A DNA stretch of 22,240 nucleotides from Flavobacteriales bacterium UBA5871 (GTDB lineage: Bacteria; Bacteroidota; Bacteroidia; Flavobacteriales_D; Crocinitomicaceae): the NCBI GenBank assembly GCA_002432085.1, contig DJFN01000214.1, positions 1 through 22,240 of the forward strand, written 5' to 3'. The stretch's first letter is position 1, and each line of letters begins with the position of its first letter. The position numbers and the translations under genes were made by a program. The notes below the pieces were generated by a model, which was given only the letters and a program-made list of their open reading frames with translations, was not told the origin of the DNA and did not search any database. Positions 8,874 to 17,511 of the stretch are shown here, one piece after another.

Positions 8874-9571
8874 AATAAGGCGGTTAATTGATAGCCTTTG
8901 AAACGGGCGGTCAGTTGGTATTGCTTGGAAGAAACGGTGAAATAGTCACTTGCACGCAGTGTTTTCCCCGTTTCGTTCACAGTAAATCGAGTATAGCTCA
9001 GCTCTATGTACTGGCCTTTGGAATCGCTTTCCGACGCGTATTCATACGTAACGGAACGAATGTTTTTTTTGTTCATGTCGAGCACGATACGAACTTCTTT
9101 CAGGCTTTCGATACCTGTCAGCTCATAGGTGCGAACACCCGCTGCATCCGAAACCAGCTTTATAGCCGGAGCTTTGGCACTCCCGTCGCCCAGCAGCTTC
9201 ATCAGCTCCCGCACGTCAAACTGCACGCCCGCTGTTTTTCCCGCTTTCTGTATCGCCTCTTTTTTAATTACTGCCACGAATTTTTCCGTGTGGTTTACGT
9301 CTACACGCCAGGTAGCATCTTCGTAGATTTCCACATCTCCCAAAACGGTTACCGAGGCAGCTCCTTTGCGATCCACGGAAGCACTTGCATCATAAATCTC
9401 ACTGCCTCCACGCGAGCTGTAGACATGAATGTCCACCTGCAGCGAAACGGATTTCGCGCTGTCGAGATAGCCGGAAATGGCTTTCAGATCATCGGAAAGC
9501 GATTGCCCGTTCCCAGTAAAGGACAACAGGAACAAACACGCAAAGAGAAAGAGGTATCGCAGGCTTTTCAT
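8870..9571 (-). CDS. Small exported protein, LolA-like fold suspected
   Basis: A 233-residue protein with a clear signal peptide (MKSLRYLFLFACLFLLSFTG, cleavage near GQS) and a soluble beta-rich body. The order of elements resembles LolA and the related outer-membrane lipoprotein-sorting proteins: an N-terminal helix (LKAISGYLDSAKSVSLQVDI), then strands with YDASASVDRKGAASV, an MKLLGDG helix, and repeated strands ending LSYTRFTVNETGKTL. The LolA assignment rests on pattern only and is tentative. It would act in the periplasm. Its ATG follows the stop of the 2291-residue gene by 2 bp and its own TGA overlaps the RHS start codon as ATGA, so it is translated with both giants and is probably a chaperone or assembly factor for one of them. 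Confidence 0.85.
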   Translation of the reverse strand: MKSLRYLFLFACLFLLSFTGNGQSLSDDLKAISGYLDSAKSVSLQVDIHVYSSRGGSEIYDASASVDRKGAASVTVLGDVEIYEDATWRVDVNHTEKFVAVIKKEAIQKAGKTAGVQFDVRELMKLLGDGSAKAPAIKLVSDAAGVRTYELTGIESLKEVRIVLDMNKKNIRSVTYEYASESDSKGQYIELSYTRFTVNETGKTLRASDYFTVSSKQYQLTARFKGYQLTALL

Positions 9572-9573
9572 GA

Positions 9574-12500
9574 TTAATCGTTGTTAGGGAAATCAGGATC
9601 CAGATCGCTGGAAAGCGTACGTGGAATGGCTTTGTGTCCACGGCTTTCGGAAATGGTGAAGATGCCTTCCTCAGTTTCCTGCTTGCTCAGGTGCAGATTG
9701 CCCTCCTCGTCGTAGAAGTAAAGTGTCGCGTAGTTGTCTACGTTCAGCTGTGCCATCAGGCGGAAACGTACCTGGTCGTAAACATAAGTTACCAATCCAC
9801 CCGTTTTCGGAGACAACCGCACATCGTCGATATACAATTTTGAGCTACCCGGATTGAATTTCAGGGCAAAGACCATATTGTTTTCCGGTACGGAAAATTC
9901 TACATCCACTTTCTGCCAGCCTTCAATCACTTTTCCATAGCGGACGATATTACCCGGTATTTCGACATGGTTGGTTCCATCCATGTAGGCCACCTGGATC
10001 AATAAAGGGATCTGGTAGGTTTTTACATCGGTATTATCGCGGGAAATCCACATGGAATACACGTATTTCTTGTCCTTGATCAGCTTGATTTTCGGCTGGT
10101 CGAATAAACAGCTGCCTTCCAGTTTCATACACTGCTTGCCACTGTGTGCTTTCTTCAAAGAAGGACCTACAAAGAACACTTTTGACAAATCCGGATCCTG
10201 TGCTACCGGTCGGCGAAGCAATGCGTTCATCTTCCCGAAGAATATGCTGCCATCCGGCAGGTATTTCGCAGCCGTCTGACCTTTATCGCAGACAAAAAGC
10301 GTGAATTTACAAGCAAGGTGTTTGGTTCCTACAACGCTAACTGAACCCGCCTCGTATTTGCCATTTAAAAGATAAGATTGACGACCATATAGGTTAGCAT
10401 TTGAATTGCTCACTTTTTTACTCATCAGTGTAAGACCGACCGCGTTTTCAATCAGACCACCCGTCTGAGCATGCGGGGTTGCAGGATTTTGACTGAATAG
10501 AATCCCTCCAAATAATCCGAGATATCTATTCCGCTCCACTTCAGTAGTAAACTCAAGCGTAACAGTTAGCGTGTTATTACTGCTGCTGTATTCCGCATGC
10601 TGTATGTTCAGCTGCTCGTTCACCAGCATGTTTTGCGGACGGCCTGTAGCGTTATCATAGAAGCTGAAGTTGGTCTGTTTCAGCGTTCTGCCGAACACCG
10701 TAGCTTCACTTCCGCCGGTAAGCGGTAGGGTTTCGAAGTCCATTACGGCCAGCTCTCGGTAAGAAGCATTGCCCCCAACACCGATCGTCAGCGAATTGTC
10801 ATAGCCATACAAGGCCGAAGAGAAGATCCCCAGTCGGTTCACGTTCTCCAGTTCGTAGGCATCTGTCGAGAAGCGTGTGATCTCGTTGGTCCATTCCCAG
10901 TTCAGGTAATTGTTGAATGGCATGGTGGCAGTATAATACTCCGGATTCCCGAGATCCCAGGAAAAGAGCGCCACGGATCCCTGGAACATTCCATCTTCGA
11001 ACAGGCGCGGATCTTCGTCCGGATTCTGGTAGCTCATCTCACCGCTGGTCGTTCTTGTACCAGTATAAGTGTATTGCTTGTATGGTCGCCAGATGCCGCT
11101 ATTTCCTTTCTTGTAGGGGTTGGATTGTGTCGTTCCGAAGAACTCGCTAATCGTTTCGGTAGCAGTTCCTCCTCCGTCACGTTCATATTCCACTTCCTCT
11201 TCATGGTAATCCAGGTTGAGGTTATCATCGAACCAGTCATCGCGGAACATAGCGGCCGTTGCCGACAGCACATTGGTTGTTCGTTTCGACGTGTAGTTGT
11301 CTGTACCGACAGCCGGCCCTCCAATTGTGGTGGTCGTGATACCGTTGTCTTTCATTTTGCCTTTGGTCACGTAATTCGCAGCCATAGTCGCATAATGATT
11401 TCGACGACCGGAACGGATCACACGGATGGCATTAACATCTCCCGGATCATGGGAAGCAAACGTTCCCGGCATGTGGATCATTCCTTTGATCTTCGTTGTG
11501 CCGCTGTAGAGCCAGCCAAGGAACCAGCCTTTTGCGTAGTCGCCTTCAGCGTCGGTGAGCAATAATTCGTCGCCGCGCACGAGGTTATCGAGATGATGTA
11601 AAGTAGTTACATCGAACGTGTAATAGCACGGCTCGCCTTCCTGCTCCAGGGCAATATCAAACTGGTAGTTGATATTGCGGTATGCGTGTCCCATACCGTC
11701 GTATATGTAGTATGCCGGGATATTATAACTATAGAAATCATCGCCGAATTCGTTTTTGATACGCGTCAGCAAGGGCTGTCCGGACCGTTCATCGTAGGCG
11801 ATGATCTCAGATTCATTTACATTTTGCAGATCCCGTACTTTCGTACGTTTCAGAATTCCCGAACGGTGAACGACCTTATTGGTCACATACGTTCGGAACA
11901 ACGATTTGCTGTTGCTGTAGGAAGGCCATACGGAAGGGACCGGAATCAGGAACGGCGGTACGTCCACATTAAAGTCAATACCGGCACTGTTGCTGAAAGC
12001 CTTGGATTCACGCTGGTCGGTAAAGACGTCTACTTCCACGCCCATCAGCTTTTTCTTAATGTTGCCGCTTTCCATGTATTCGGCGTAAGTGTCGTCGTTT
12101 TTGATGATCGGCACTTCATTGTCGAGCACGAGCACTTTTTCACCCATATAGGTTTCTTCGTGACACTGGTATTCGTATTCCGACTCGGTGATCGGATGCG
12201 GATCCATCACGTAGTTGTTCATCTGGTAAGCGCGAACGGATTTCGGCTTCCCATGCATGTCATTCAGCTCGATCTTGTAAGCCTGTGTACCATGGTAATA
12301 ACGGTAGCTGATCGAACCGATCAACGGAATCGGGAAACTCAGGTTGTAAACGTCCTTCGTGCTGTTTTCCTCCGCCAGCAAGCTCCACTCCACACGGGTC
12401 GGGAAGTCTTTGGCGGTGTAGAATTCATGCACCGTCACTCCACCCGTCCGACCTGTCGGATTGGCACCTCCCGGCGCGGCGTTTTTCTCCTGCAGCGCCG

Positions 12501-15500
12501 TGTTGATACTTTTCACTGTCACTTTGCTATAGCCCACCTGGCTTCCCGGGAAGAGGTTTTCGTTGAACGGCGCTTCAGCGAAGAGGTTGTTTCTGGTGAA
12601 CATGGTTTGTTGTTCGCTGTAGAAATACGGGTATTTCAAGGCGTTTTCATCACCGCCGGCCTGTGGTTCGTAGCTCGCTACGCCACTGGAGATCACCCGA
12701 CCGTTTTCCTCTGTCGTGTAGGTAAATTCCTGACCGTAAGTGCGACTTGTACCTTCTTCGTCGGTCGCTCCCGACCAGTTATCGAAAATGGAAAGCTTTT
12801 TCACGCGGTGACCACCGCCGTATTTGATCTTATCCGGACTGGCCAGACGAATACAGGAATAATCCAGATCAACGGAATTGGCAAACAAACGTTCTTTGCA
12901 ATATTTGCGAATTCCACCGAAGCTTTCGGCGATCATAGGCGCAATATTGACGAAATCACCGATCTTTTGCAGCAGGTTTCCGTTGCTGTTGATCTCCGAA
13001 TCGAAATTCCCGGAGTGGTGCAACAGTTCCTGTGCATCGGTTTGCATGAAGGTCCAGGCTGCCAGCGCCATAGGATGGTAATCGAAATATTCGCTTGGCT
13101 TACGGATCTTGCGCGCCGCTTTCAGCGTGACATACCCATATTGATAGTGGCTGTTATTCACCGGCTGGTGCGGACTCGTGAGCTGGCCCGTGGAAGTCGC
13201 TACACCGTAATGGTAGACATCTTCCGGTGATTGCAGCTCGTCTTCCAGTGGCAAATAACCCGAGACGTATTCATCGTTTGCATCCGTCAGATTGACACGA
13301 GCCTTGAAATAGAGATTTCGGCTGTCTCCTTCTTTATGAATAGGTTCTACATACCTGGAGAAAATTTCCTGGGCAATCTGCGCATCAGTCATTGAGGTAG
13401 AAAGCGGCTCTTCCAGCTTGAAGTAAATGCGGCGATTTTCAGGGTTGTTAATAAAGGCCGTGTTCTGGCCATAAAGGTTATTGCTGGCAGCAGCGTTGTT
13501 TACGGCAAAACTTTCGATGCGGAACATCTGGTTGGCCGTTTTGTGCTGCACATAGCCGTAATCATCCGATTCGTATTCGATCTTGATCTGTCCGCCGGAA
13601 GGCAGCGTAATCCGTTTCAGACACCAGACCGAAGCCATTTGGTCCTGCGTGGTTTTGGTGAGCTCTTTGCTCGCAGCGTCCACGTAATTGTTTGCATAAG
13701 ACGGTTCCCATCCATCCACCCAGTCCTGGTTGAACTGGTTTACATACGGAAACTGGGCCGCATGCTCGTGTACGTCTTTCGGTTTATAAACACCCCAGGA
13801 ATCGTAAGCTCCCAACTGATAGTTCGGGTTAGCTGCCGGAGTGGAAGCCTGATAGTCGAATTTGTACTGATTGAGCTCACCACGGGTTGATCCGTTGCTG
13901 GTAAACCAGAGCTTTGTAAGTGTCAGTTTCTTCTGTCCCGAAGCCTTGCTGTTCGGTGTTCCACCACACAATAAATACTCATAGCCGAAATGTACGGTTT
14001 GCAGCGGCACCGCATTTTCACCCTCCGCTTCGAAGGTTTTCTTCTCATAGATCCGGATTTCTTTCAGGCGTTTACCTGTTCGGTTAGCGGAAATCGAAGA
14101 AGCAGTTGCAGCATTCATCTCACTGCGTGCTTCAGCCATATCCTGTCGGTCTTCCAGAACGAAGATCGCTATGTGTGACTTTGTTTCGATGCGGCCGAGG
14201 TACCACAATTCCTTTTCACCGTAGGAATATGACGCTTTGTTGTCCTCATCCGTGTAGCGGGCGCCTTCGTTGAAAAAGCCTTTGCTGTCGTCGAATGGGG
14301 TACGCCATTTATAATCATCAATATGCTTGATGTAATCGAACTTTACCCAGTAGCCCAGGTCGTCGTCGGAGGCCCCGTTGTCGGTGAGATCCACGTAATC
14401 GGCTCCTAGAACGGAAGTCAGCAAATACGAATGCGCATATGGTGATTTGGTCGTTTTGCGAATAAACTGATGGCCGGCAGCGTGGTCTTTGTAATCGACC
14501 TCTCCATCTTTCACTTTTATGCTTGCCTGACCGATCGTACGATCTTCCGGGGTCGGGTCAACCGAATACAGGTTTTCCGTTTCCTTGTGGTTATAAGCCG
14601 GCAAACCGTATACGTAATAGGACCCGGATTCGTTCAGTACCTTGTAGCCTGCATAGTGATTGGCGATTCCACTCTCGCGATTGTAAACGGTTGTTGGATC
14701 TGCATACAAATCGAGGCTTTCACTCATTTCGTAGTAACGGATCTCGAACTCCTTCAGGTAAGCCACCTCTTTATTCAGTAGATTATGGATCAACGTGTTC
14801 CGTTTGTTACGCGGTGTATTAGCCGTTTTGCCTTCTTTCAGAACGGTATTCTCCTCATCACGCATGTAGCGTTTACCTCCATACGGACCACCGCCTGAAG
14901 TACCTTTCGGTGCGAATTTGAGCTTTGGCAGGTCGAGTCCCATCAAATAACCGATATCGGTATCTTCCAGTATGTTCATCTCACCGTGTGCCTGGTAATA
15001 GAGGTTTTCCCTCGCAGTATGGTCTACATTGCTGCTAACAGGCCGCGGATCACTGAACTCGTATGCCAGCTCGTTATTATCGGACGACTGCCAAGGCCCC
15101 TGCTGCTGCCAGCCGAAGTTCACTCCACCGTCGATCCCGCCTTTAATATCGGGACCACCTGCTTCGAAAGCAATACTTCCGCCGTAAGTGTTATTCAACA
15201 CATAAGGATCGAAGCTGCGCCCCACCTCATTGCGCCGCGGACGGAAATAGCCACTCATGCCCTGACCCGTGGATGCGTAGGTATCGTAGGTATAATTACT
15301 CGCCGGCAGAAATTGCGTTCCTTTGGTAACCTGGCCATCACGTGTGCGCTCGAAATCCCGGGTGTAGTATTGACTCGTACCGCTCGAGCCCACTTTGTCA
15401 TAACCGGCAACGAGGTGCTTGCGGCCTTTTTTGTCTTCGTTGGAAAAATCCTGCGTGTTAAAGAAGGCTGTGAGCTGACCACCAGTGAAAAACCCGGTGT

Positions 15501-16449
15501 TTTCAGCACCCGAAGACAACGAGCCTGAAAAGTTCCAATTGATCGTACGGAAGCTTAGAGAAGGGTTAAAAGAATTACGAGCGTAACTTATACCTGAACT
15601 ATAGGAGCTATGTCGTTTCGGATCTGGTACTGATCCCGTTAACCCTTTACCTATTCCTTCAGTTATTTCGTGATCTTTTTTGCCAGTTCTGTTCAAAGAA
15701 TAATCTATCGAAAGATCGCCATCAAAAGTTAGGCTCAATTGATGTCTATCATATGCTTTATCTGCATGATGACTTAAAGTAAGAAGGGCGGAAACTCCCA
15801 GCCCATTTTCCGAATCAAGTGATAAGCCAATACCACCTTGTACATCTCCGCTGCCCCCCATAAATGTTGCGCTTGAAGACATACCAAGACCCCGATAATT
15901 GTTGTAATAGATAGATGCACCAGTAGAAATGCCAAACTGATCCTTCGCTCCAAAAGCTTCTGTTTTGGATTGACCATGAACTCCCACCGTCACATTCTGC
16001 TTCATATCCTGTTTTACTTCCAGGTAGTCGCCCGACTGGTATTCGTTGTTCCCATCAGCTTTACTCATGAATTCGTCCGGCAGGCCGCGCATGTTGCGAA
16101 CCAGGCTCCCTACGTTGATATTCCAGCCCAGACCGACCCACGACGCTTCGTCATCAGCAGTAGCGCCCGCATGGTAAGCAATGTTTACCGGATAGCCCCC
16201 ATTCGGACCAGGCAGGTTAAACAGCGGAATGTTGTAGTTGAAATCACCGGTAAAGAGATCTACCATATCGGTCGTTCCGATCGGCTCAAAAGATTGCACT
16301 TCCGGCTGTGAAGGACCTTCGGTAAGAGCTAATGAAACCGTGGGCTGTGCGGTTTCAAAAAGCATACTGAGCATCAGCAGGACCGCAATTCCGCGAAATG
16401 CTTTGCTTTTCCTGATTTTCCGAATGATTCCCTGGTTAGTTCTGAACAT
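9574..16449 (-). CDS. Giant secreted protein with SpvB-like N-terminus and C-terminal jelly-roll and YD-like segment
   Basis: A 2291-residue protein. Residues about 17-43 form an export signal after a basic N-terminus. Residues 54-125 (EPIGTTDMVDLFTGDFNYNI, then LPGPNGGYPVNIAYHAG and WVGLGWNINVGSLVRNMRG) match the opening of SpvB/TcaC-type YD proteins, where a G-x-x-x-YxIP, PxGxxGxxPxxxxxYxxG and GxGWxxxxxxxxR pattern starts the shell. Residues about 150-310 are glycine/serine-rich beta repeats with lower GC. The middle carries many YD-flavoured strands. Residues about 2102-2212 look like a carbohydrate-binding jelly roll (ending KLYIDDVRLSPK), followed by a YD-like motif (YATLYFYDEEGNLHLSK). 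It ends in acidic DLDPDFPNND with no T9SS sorting domain that I recognise. Its start overlaps the upstream lipoprotein gene by 14 bp. I infer a structural partner of the RHS protein, comparable to TcB. Confidence 0.88.
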   Translation of the reverse strand: MFRTNQGIIRKIRKSKAFRGIAVLLMLSMLFETAQPTVSLALTEGPSQPEVQSFEPIGTTDMVDLFTGDFNYNIPLFNLPGPNGGYPVNIAYHAGATADDEASWVGLGWNINVGSLVRNMRGLPDEFMSKADGNNEYQSGDYLEVKQDMKQNVTVGVHGQSKTEAFGAKDQFGISTGASIYYNNYRGLGMSSSATFMGGSGDVQGGIGLSLDSENGLGVSALLTLSHHADKAYDRHQLSLTFDGDLSIDYSLNRTGKKDHEITEGIGKGLTGSVPDPKRHSSYSSGISYARNSFNPSLSFRTINWNFSGSLSSGAENTGFFTGGQLTAFFNTQDFSNEDKKGRKHLVAGYDKVGSSGTSQYYTRDFERTRDGQVTKGTQFLPASNYTYDTYASTGQGMSGYFRPRRNEVGRSFDPYVLNNTYGGSIAFEAGGPDIKGGIDGGVNFGWQQQGPWQSSDNNELAYEFSDPRPVSSNVDHTARENLYYQAHGEMNILEDTDIGYLMGLDLPKLKFAPKGTSGGGPYGGKRYMRDEENTVLKEGKTANTPRNKRNTLIHNLLNKEVAYLKEFEIRYYEMSESLDLYADPTTVYNRESGIANHYAGYKVLNESGSYYVYGLPAYNHKETENLYSVDPTPEDRTIGQASIKVKDGEVDYKDHAAGHQFIRKTTKSPYAHSYLLTSVLGADYVDLTDNGASDDDLGYWVKFDYIKHIDDYKWRTPFDDSKGFFNEGARYTDEDNKASYSYGEKELWYLGRIETKSHIAIFVLEDRQDMAEARSEMNAATASSISANRTGKRLKEIRIYEKKTFEAEGENAVPLQTVHFGYEYLLCGGTPNSKASGQKKLTLTKLWFTSNGSTRGELNQYKFDYQASTPAANPNYQLGAYDSWGVYKPKDVHEHAAQFPYVNQFNQDWVDGWEPSYANNYVDAASKELTKTTQDQMASVWCLKRITLPSGGQIKIEYESDDYGYVQHKTANQMFRIESFAVNNAAASNNLYGQNTAFINNPENRRIYFKLEEPLSTSMTDAQIAQEIFSRYVEPIHKEGDSRNLYFKARVNLTDANDEYVSGYLPLEDELQSPEDVYHYGVATSTGQLTSPHQPVNNSHYQYGYVTLKAARKIRKPSEYFDYHPMALAAWTFMQTDAQELLHHSGNFDSEINSNGNLLQKIGDFVNIAPMIAESFGGIRKYCKERLFANSVDLDYSCIRLASPDKIKYGGGHRVKKLSIFDNWSGATDEEGTSRTYGQEFTYTTEENGRVISSGVASYEPQAGGDENALKYPYFYSEQQTMFTRNNLFAEAPFNENLFPGSQVGYSKVTVKSINTALQEKNAAPGGANPTGRTGGVTVHEFYTAKDFPTRVEWSLLAEENSTKDVYNLSFPIPLIGSISYRYYHGTQAYKIELNDMHGKPKSVRAYQMNNYVMDPHPITESEYEYQCHEETYMGEKVLVLDNEVPIIKNDDTYAEYMESGNIKKKLMGVEVDVFTDQRESKAFSNSAGIDFNVDVPPFLIPVPSVWPSYSNSKSLFRTYVTNKVVHRSGILKRTKVRDLQNVNESEIIAYDERSGQPLLTRIKNEFGDDFYSYNIPAYYIYDGMGHAYRNINYQFDIALEQEGEPCYYTFDVTTLHHLDNLVRGDELLLTDAEGDYAKGWFLGWLYSGTTKIKGMIHMPGTFASHDPGDVNAIRVIRSGRRNHYATMAANYVTKGKMKDNGITTTTIGGPAVGTDNYTSKRTTNVLSATAAMFRDDWFDDNLNLDYHEEEVEYERDGGGTATETISEFFGTTQSNPYKKGNSGIWRPYKQYTYTGTRTTSGEMSYQNPDEDPRLFEDGMFQGSVALFSWDLGNPEYYTATMPFNNYLNWEWTNEITRFSTDAYELENVNRLGIFSSALYGYDNSLTIGVGGNASYRELAVMDFETLPLTGGSEATVFGRTLKQTNFSFYDNATGRPQNMLVNEQLNIQHAEYSSSNNTLTVTLEFTTEVERNRYLGLFGGILFSQNPATPHAQTGGLIENAVGLTLMSKKVSNSNANLYGRQSYLLNGKYEAGSVSVVGTKHLACKFTLFVCDKGQTAAKYLPDGSIFFGKMNALLRRPVAQDPDLSKVFFVGPSLKKAHSGKQCMKLEGSCLFDQPKIKLIKDKKYVYSMWISRDNTDVKTYQIPLLIQVAYMDGTNHVEIPGNIVRYGKVIEGWQKVDVEFSVPENNMVFALKFNPGSSKLYIDDVRLSPKTGGLVTYVYDQVRFRLMAQLNVDNYATLYFYDEEGNLHLSKQETEEGIFTISESRGHKAIPRTLSSDLDPDFPNND

Positions 16450-16981
16450 GGCAATTGCTGAATAAAGCTTGATTAAAATGGATGGTCAATAATCCCTGGC
16501 CGAAAAGCTGATCACGATAGACCAGTTTCACATCGCCGGATGGTTGAAAGGCTTTGAATTTGAAAAAGAGGTCAACCGACGGCTTCAGTCCGTAGTTGCG
16601 CTCATAATGGTAAAACACCGGTGAAATGATCTGTTCGCCGTCCTGTAGATAGACATCACCTGTCATTTCAAACGCCAGATAGGATTCACGTGCCAAAGCT
16701 TCCTGCTGGCCGACCTGTCCGAAATCCAGGACCGACCCGCCGTCCTGGCGATTCAGTCGAATACGCACCGTCAGCTGAGGTTCTTTGTCATCGGCGATGG
16801 CCGGAACCAGCTGGGCTTCGAGCACAAAGGCGTCCGACTCCGTCGATTGAATGAATCCGTTGCCACTATCGTTCACGTAAGCCATAAGCTCTTCCTCACT
16901 GCCAAATGTGGTTTGTTGGTCGGAACATCCGGTCAGAAATGACAGCACAAAAACCAGCTGATATGTCAGTTTCCGGCTCAT
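16436..16981 (-). CDS. Lipoprotein of the toxin operon
   Basis: A 181-residue protein with a lipoprotein signal peptide and lipobox LTGC (lipidated Cys19). The residues after the cysteine (SDQQ) partly resemble the Ser/Asp-rich export signal that sends some Bacteroidota lipoproteins to the cell surface; that placement is only a suggestion. The rest is soluble and beta-rich (SDAFVLEAQLVPAIADDKEP, LTVRIRLNRQ, YLAFEMTGDVYL), with no family I recognise. Start and stop codons are tightly coupled: its ATG shares one base with the stop of the OmpH-like gene (TAATG) and its 3' end overlaps the giant SpvB-like gene by 14 bp. It may anchor or guide the giants at the outer membrane. Confidence 0.85.
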   Translation of the reverse strand: MSRKLTYQLVFVLSFLTGCSDQQTTFGSEEELMAYVNDSGNGFIQSTESDAFVLEAQLVPAIADDKEPQLTVRIRLNRQDGGSVLDFGQVGQQEALARESYLAFEMTGDVYLQDGEQIISPVFYHYERNYGLKPSVDLFFKFKAFQPSGDVKLVYRDQLFGQGLLTIHFNQALFSNCHVQN

Positions 16982-17487
16982 TAATTGTCGAGGAATTTTC
17001 GGAATTCGGCGGTTACATCTTCCGACGGGCTGCCGTACATGATCGCCCCATCGCCCATCGCAGCAAACAGGTAGGCATAGCCTCTGCTTTCTGCAAATTG
17101 TCTCGATTTTTCGTTGATCTCTTTACGGATCTGGGTGGAATACGTCTCTTTCAGGCGCATATTTTCTTCTTCATATCGGGTCTGCAGCATGAAAAATCGG
17201 TTCTTGGTTTCCTCGAACGTATCGAGTGTTTCCTGCGAAGCTTTCCCGTTCTTGATCGACTCTGACTGGAAAGACAATTCCAGCTGCATGCTGTCAAGCT
17301 CTGCTTTCCGAAGATTGGTCACACGCTGCAGGTCTTTCTCCAGAGAAAGCTTTAGCTTGCAGTTGTTGTATACAATGTTGTAATCGATGTAAGCCGTTTT
17401 AGTCGGATTACCCATATACAGCCATGCAATGGCAACCGTATTGATTACGAGTAAAGCAATAATGATGATCCAGCCTGTTTTTTTCAT
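16981..17487 (-). CDS. Membrane-anchored coiled-coil protein, OmpH/Skp-like
   Basis: A 168-residue protein with a hydrophobic segment at residues 5-24 (GWIIIIALLVINTVAIAWLY) and no convincing cleavage site, so it is probably anchored in the inner membrane facing the periplasm. After an IDYNIVYNNCKLK strand comes a long charged coiled coil (about residues 48-135, with KDLQRVTNLRKAELDSMQLE and KNRFFMLQTRYEEENMRLKE), then YAYLFAAMGDGAIMYGSPSE and a short C-terminal helix. This order (N-terminal strand, long helical arms, short closing strands with a YGxP-like turn) is that of OmpH/Skp, periplasmic chaperones that hold outer-membrane or secreted beta proteins. Skp is normally soluble, so the anchor is unusual. 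Its place between genes for very large exported beta proteins suggests a dedicated holdase. Confidence 0.8.
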   Translation of the reverse strand: MKKTGWIIIIALLVINTVAIAWLYMGNPTKTAYIDYNIVYNNCKLKLSLEKDLQRVTNLRKAELDSMQLELSFQSESIKNGKASQETLDTFEETKNRFFMLQTRYEEENMRLKETYSTQIRKEINEKSRQFAESRGYAYLFAAMGDGAIMYGSPSEDVTAEFRKFLDN

Positions 17488-17511
17488 TGTTTGTTCAATT
17501 TTTTTAGTTTC

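Noticed and set aside
9574..9700. T9SS C-terminal sorting domain on the giant proteins
   Set aside because: The 2291-residue protein ends in an acidic tail, the RHS protein in the toxin tip, and the 950-residue protein in a Gly-rich tail; none shows the usual sorting-domain pattern.
11686..13230. Long plus-strand open frame of 514 codons
   Set aside because: It lies fully antisense to the 2291-residue gene, has no signal or domain I recognise, and its composition is that of a reverse-frame shadow of a codon-biased gene. The same holds for the plus-strand frames at 6939-7994 and 3870-4772.
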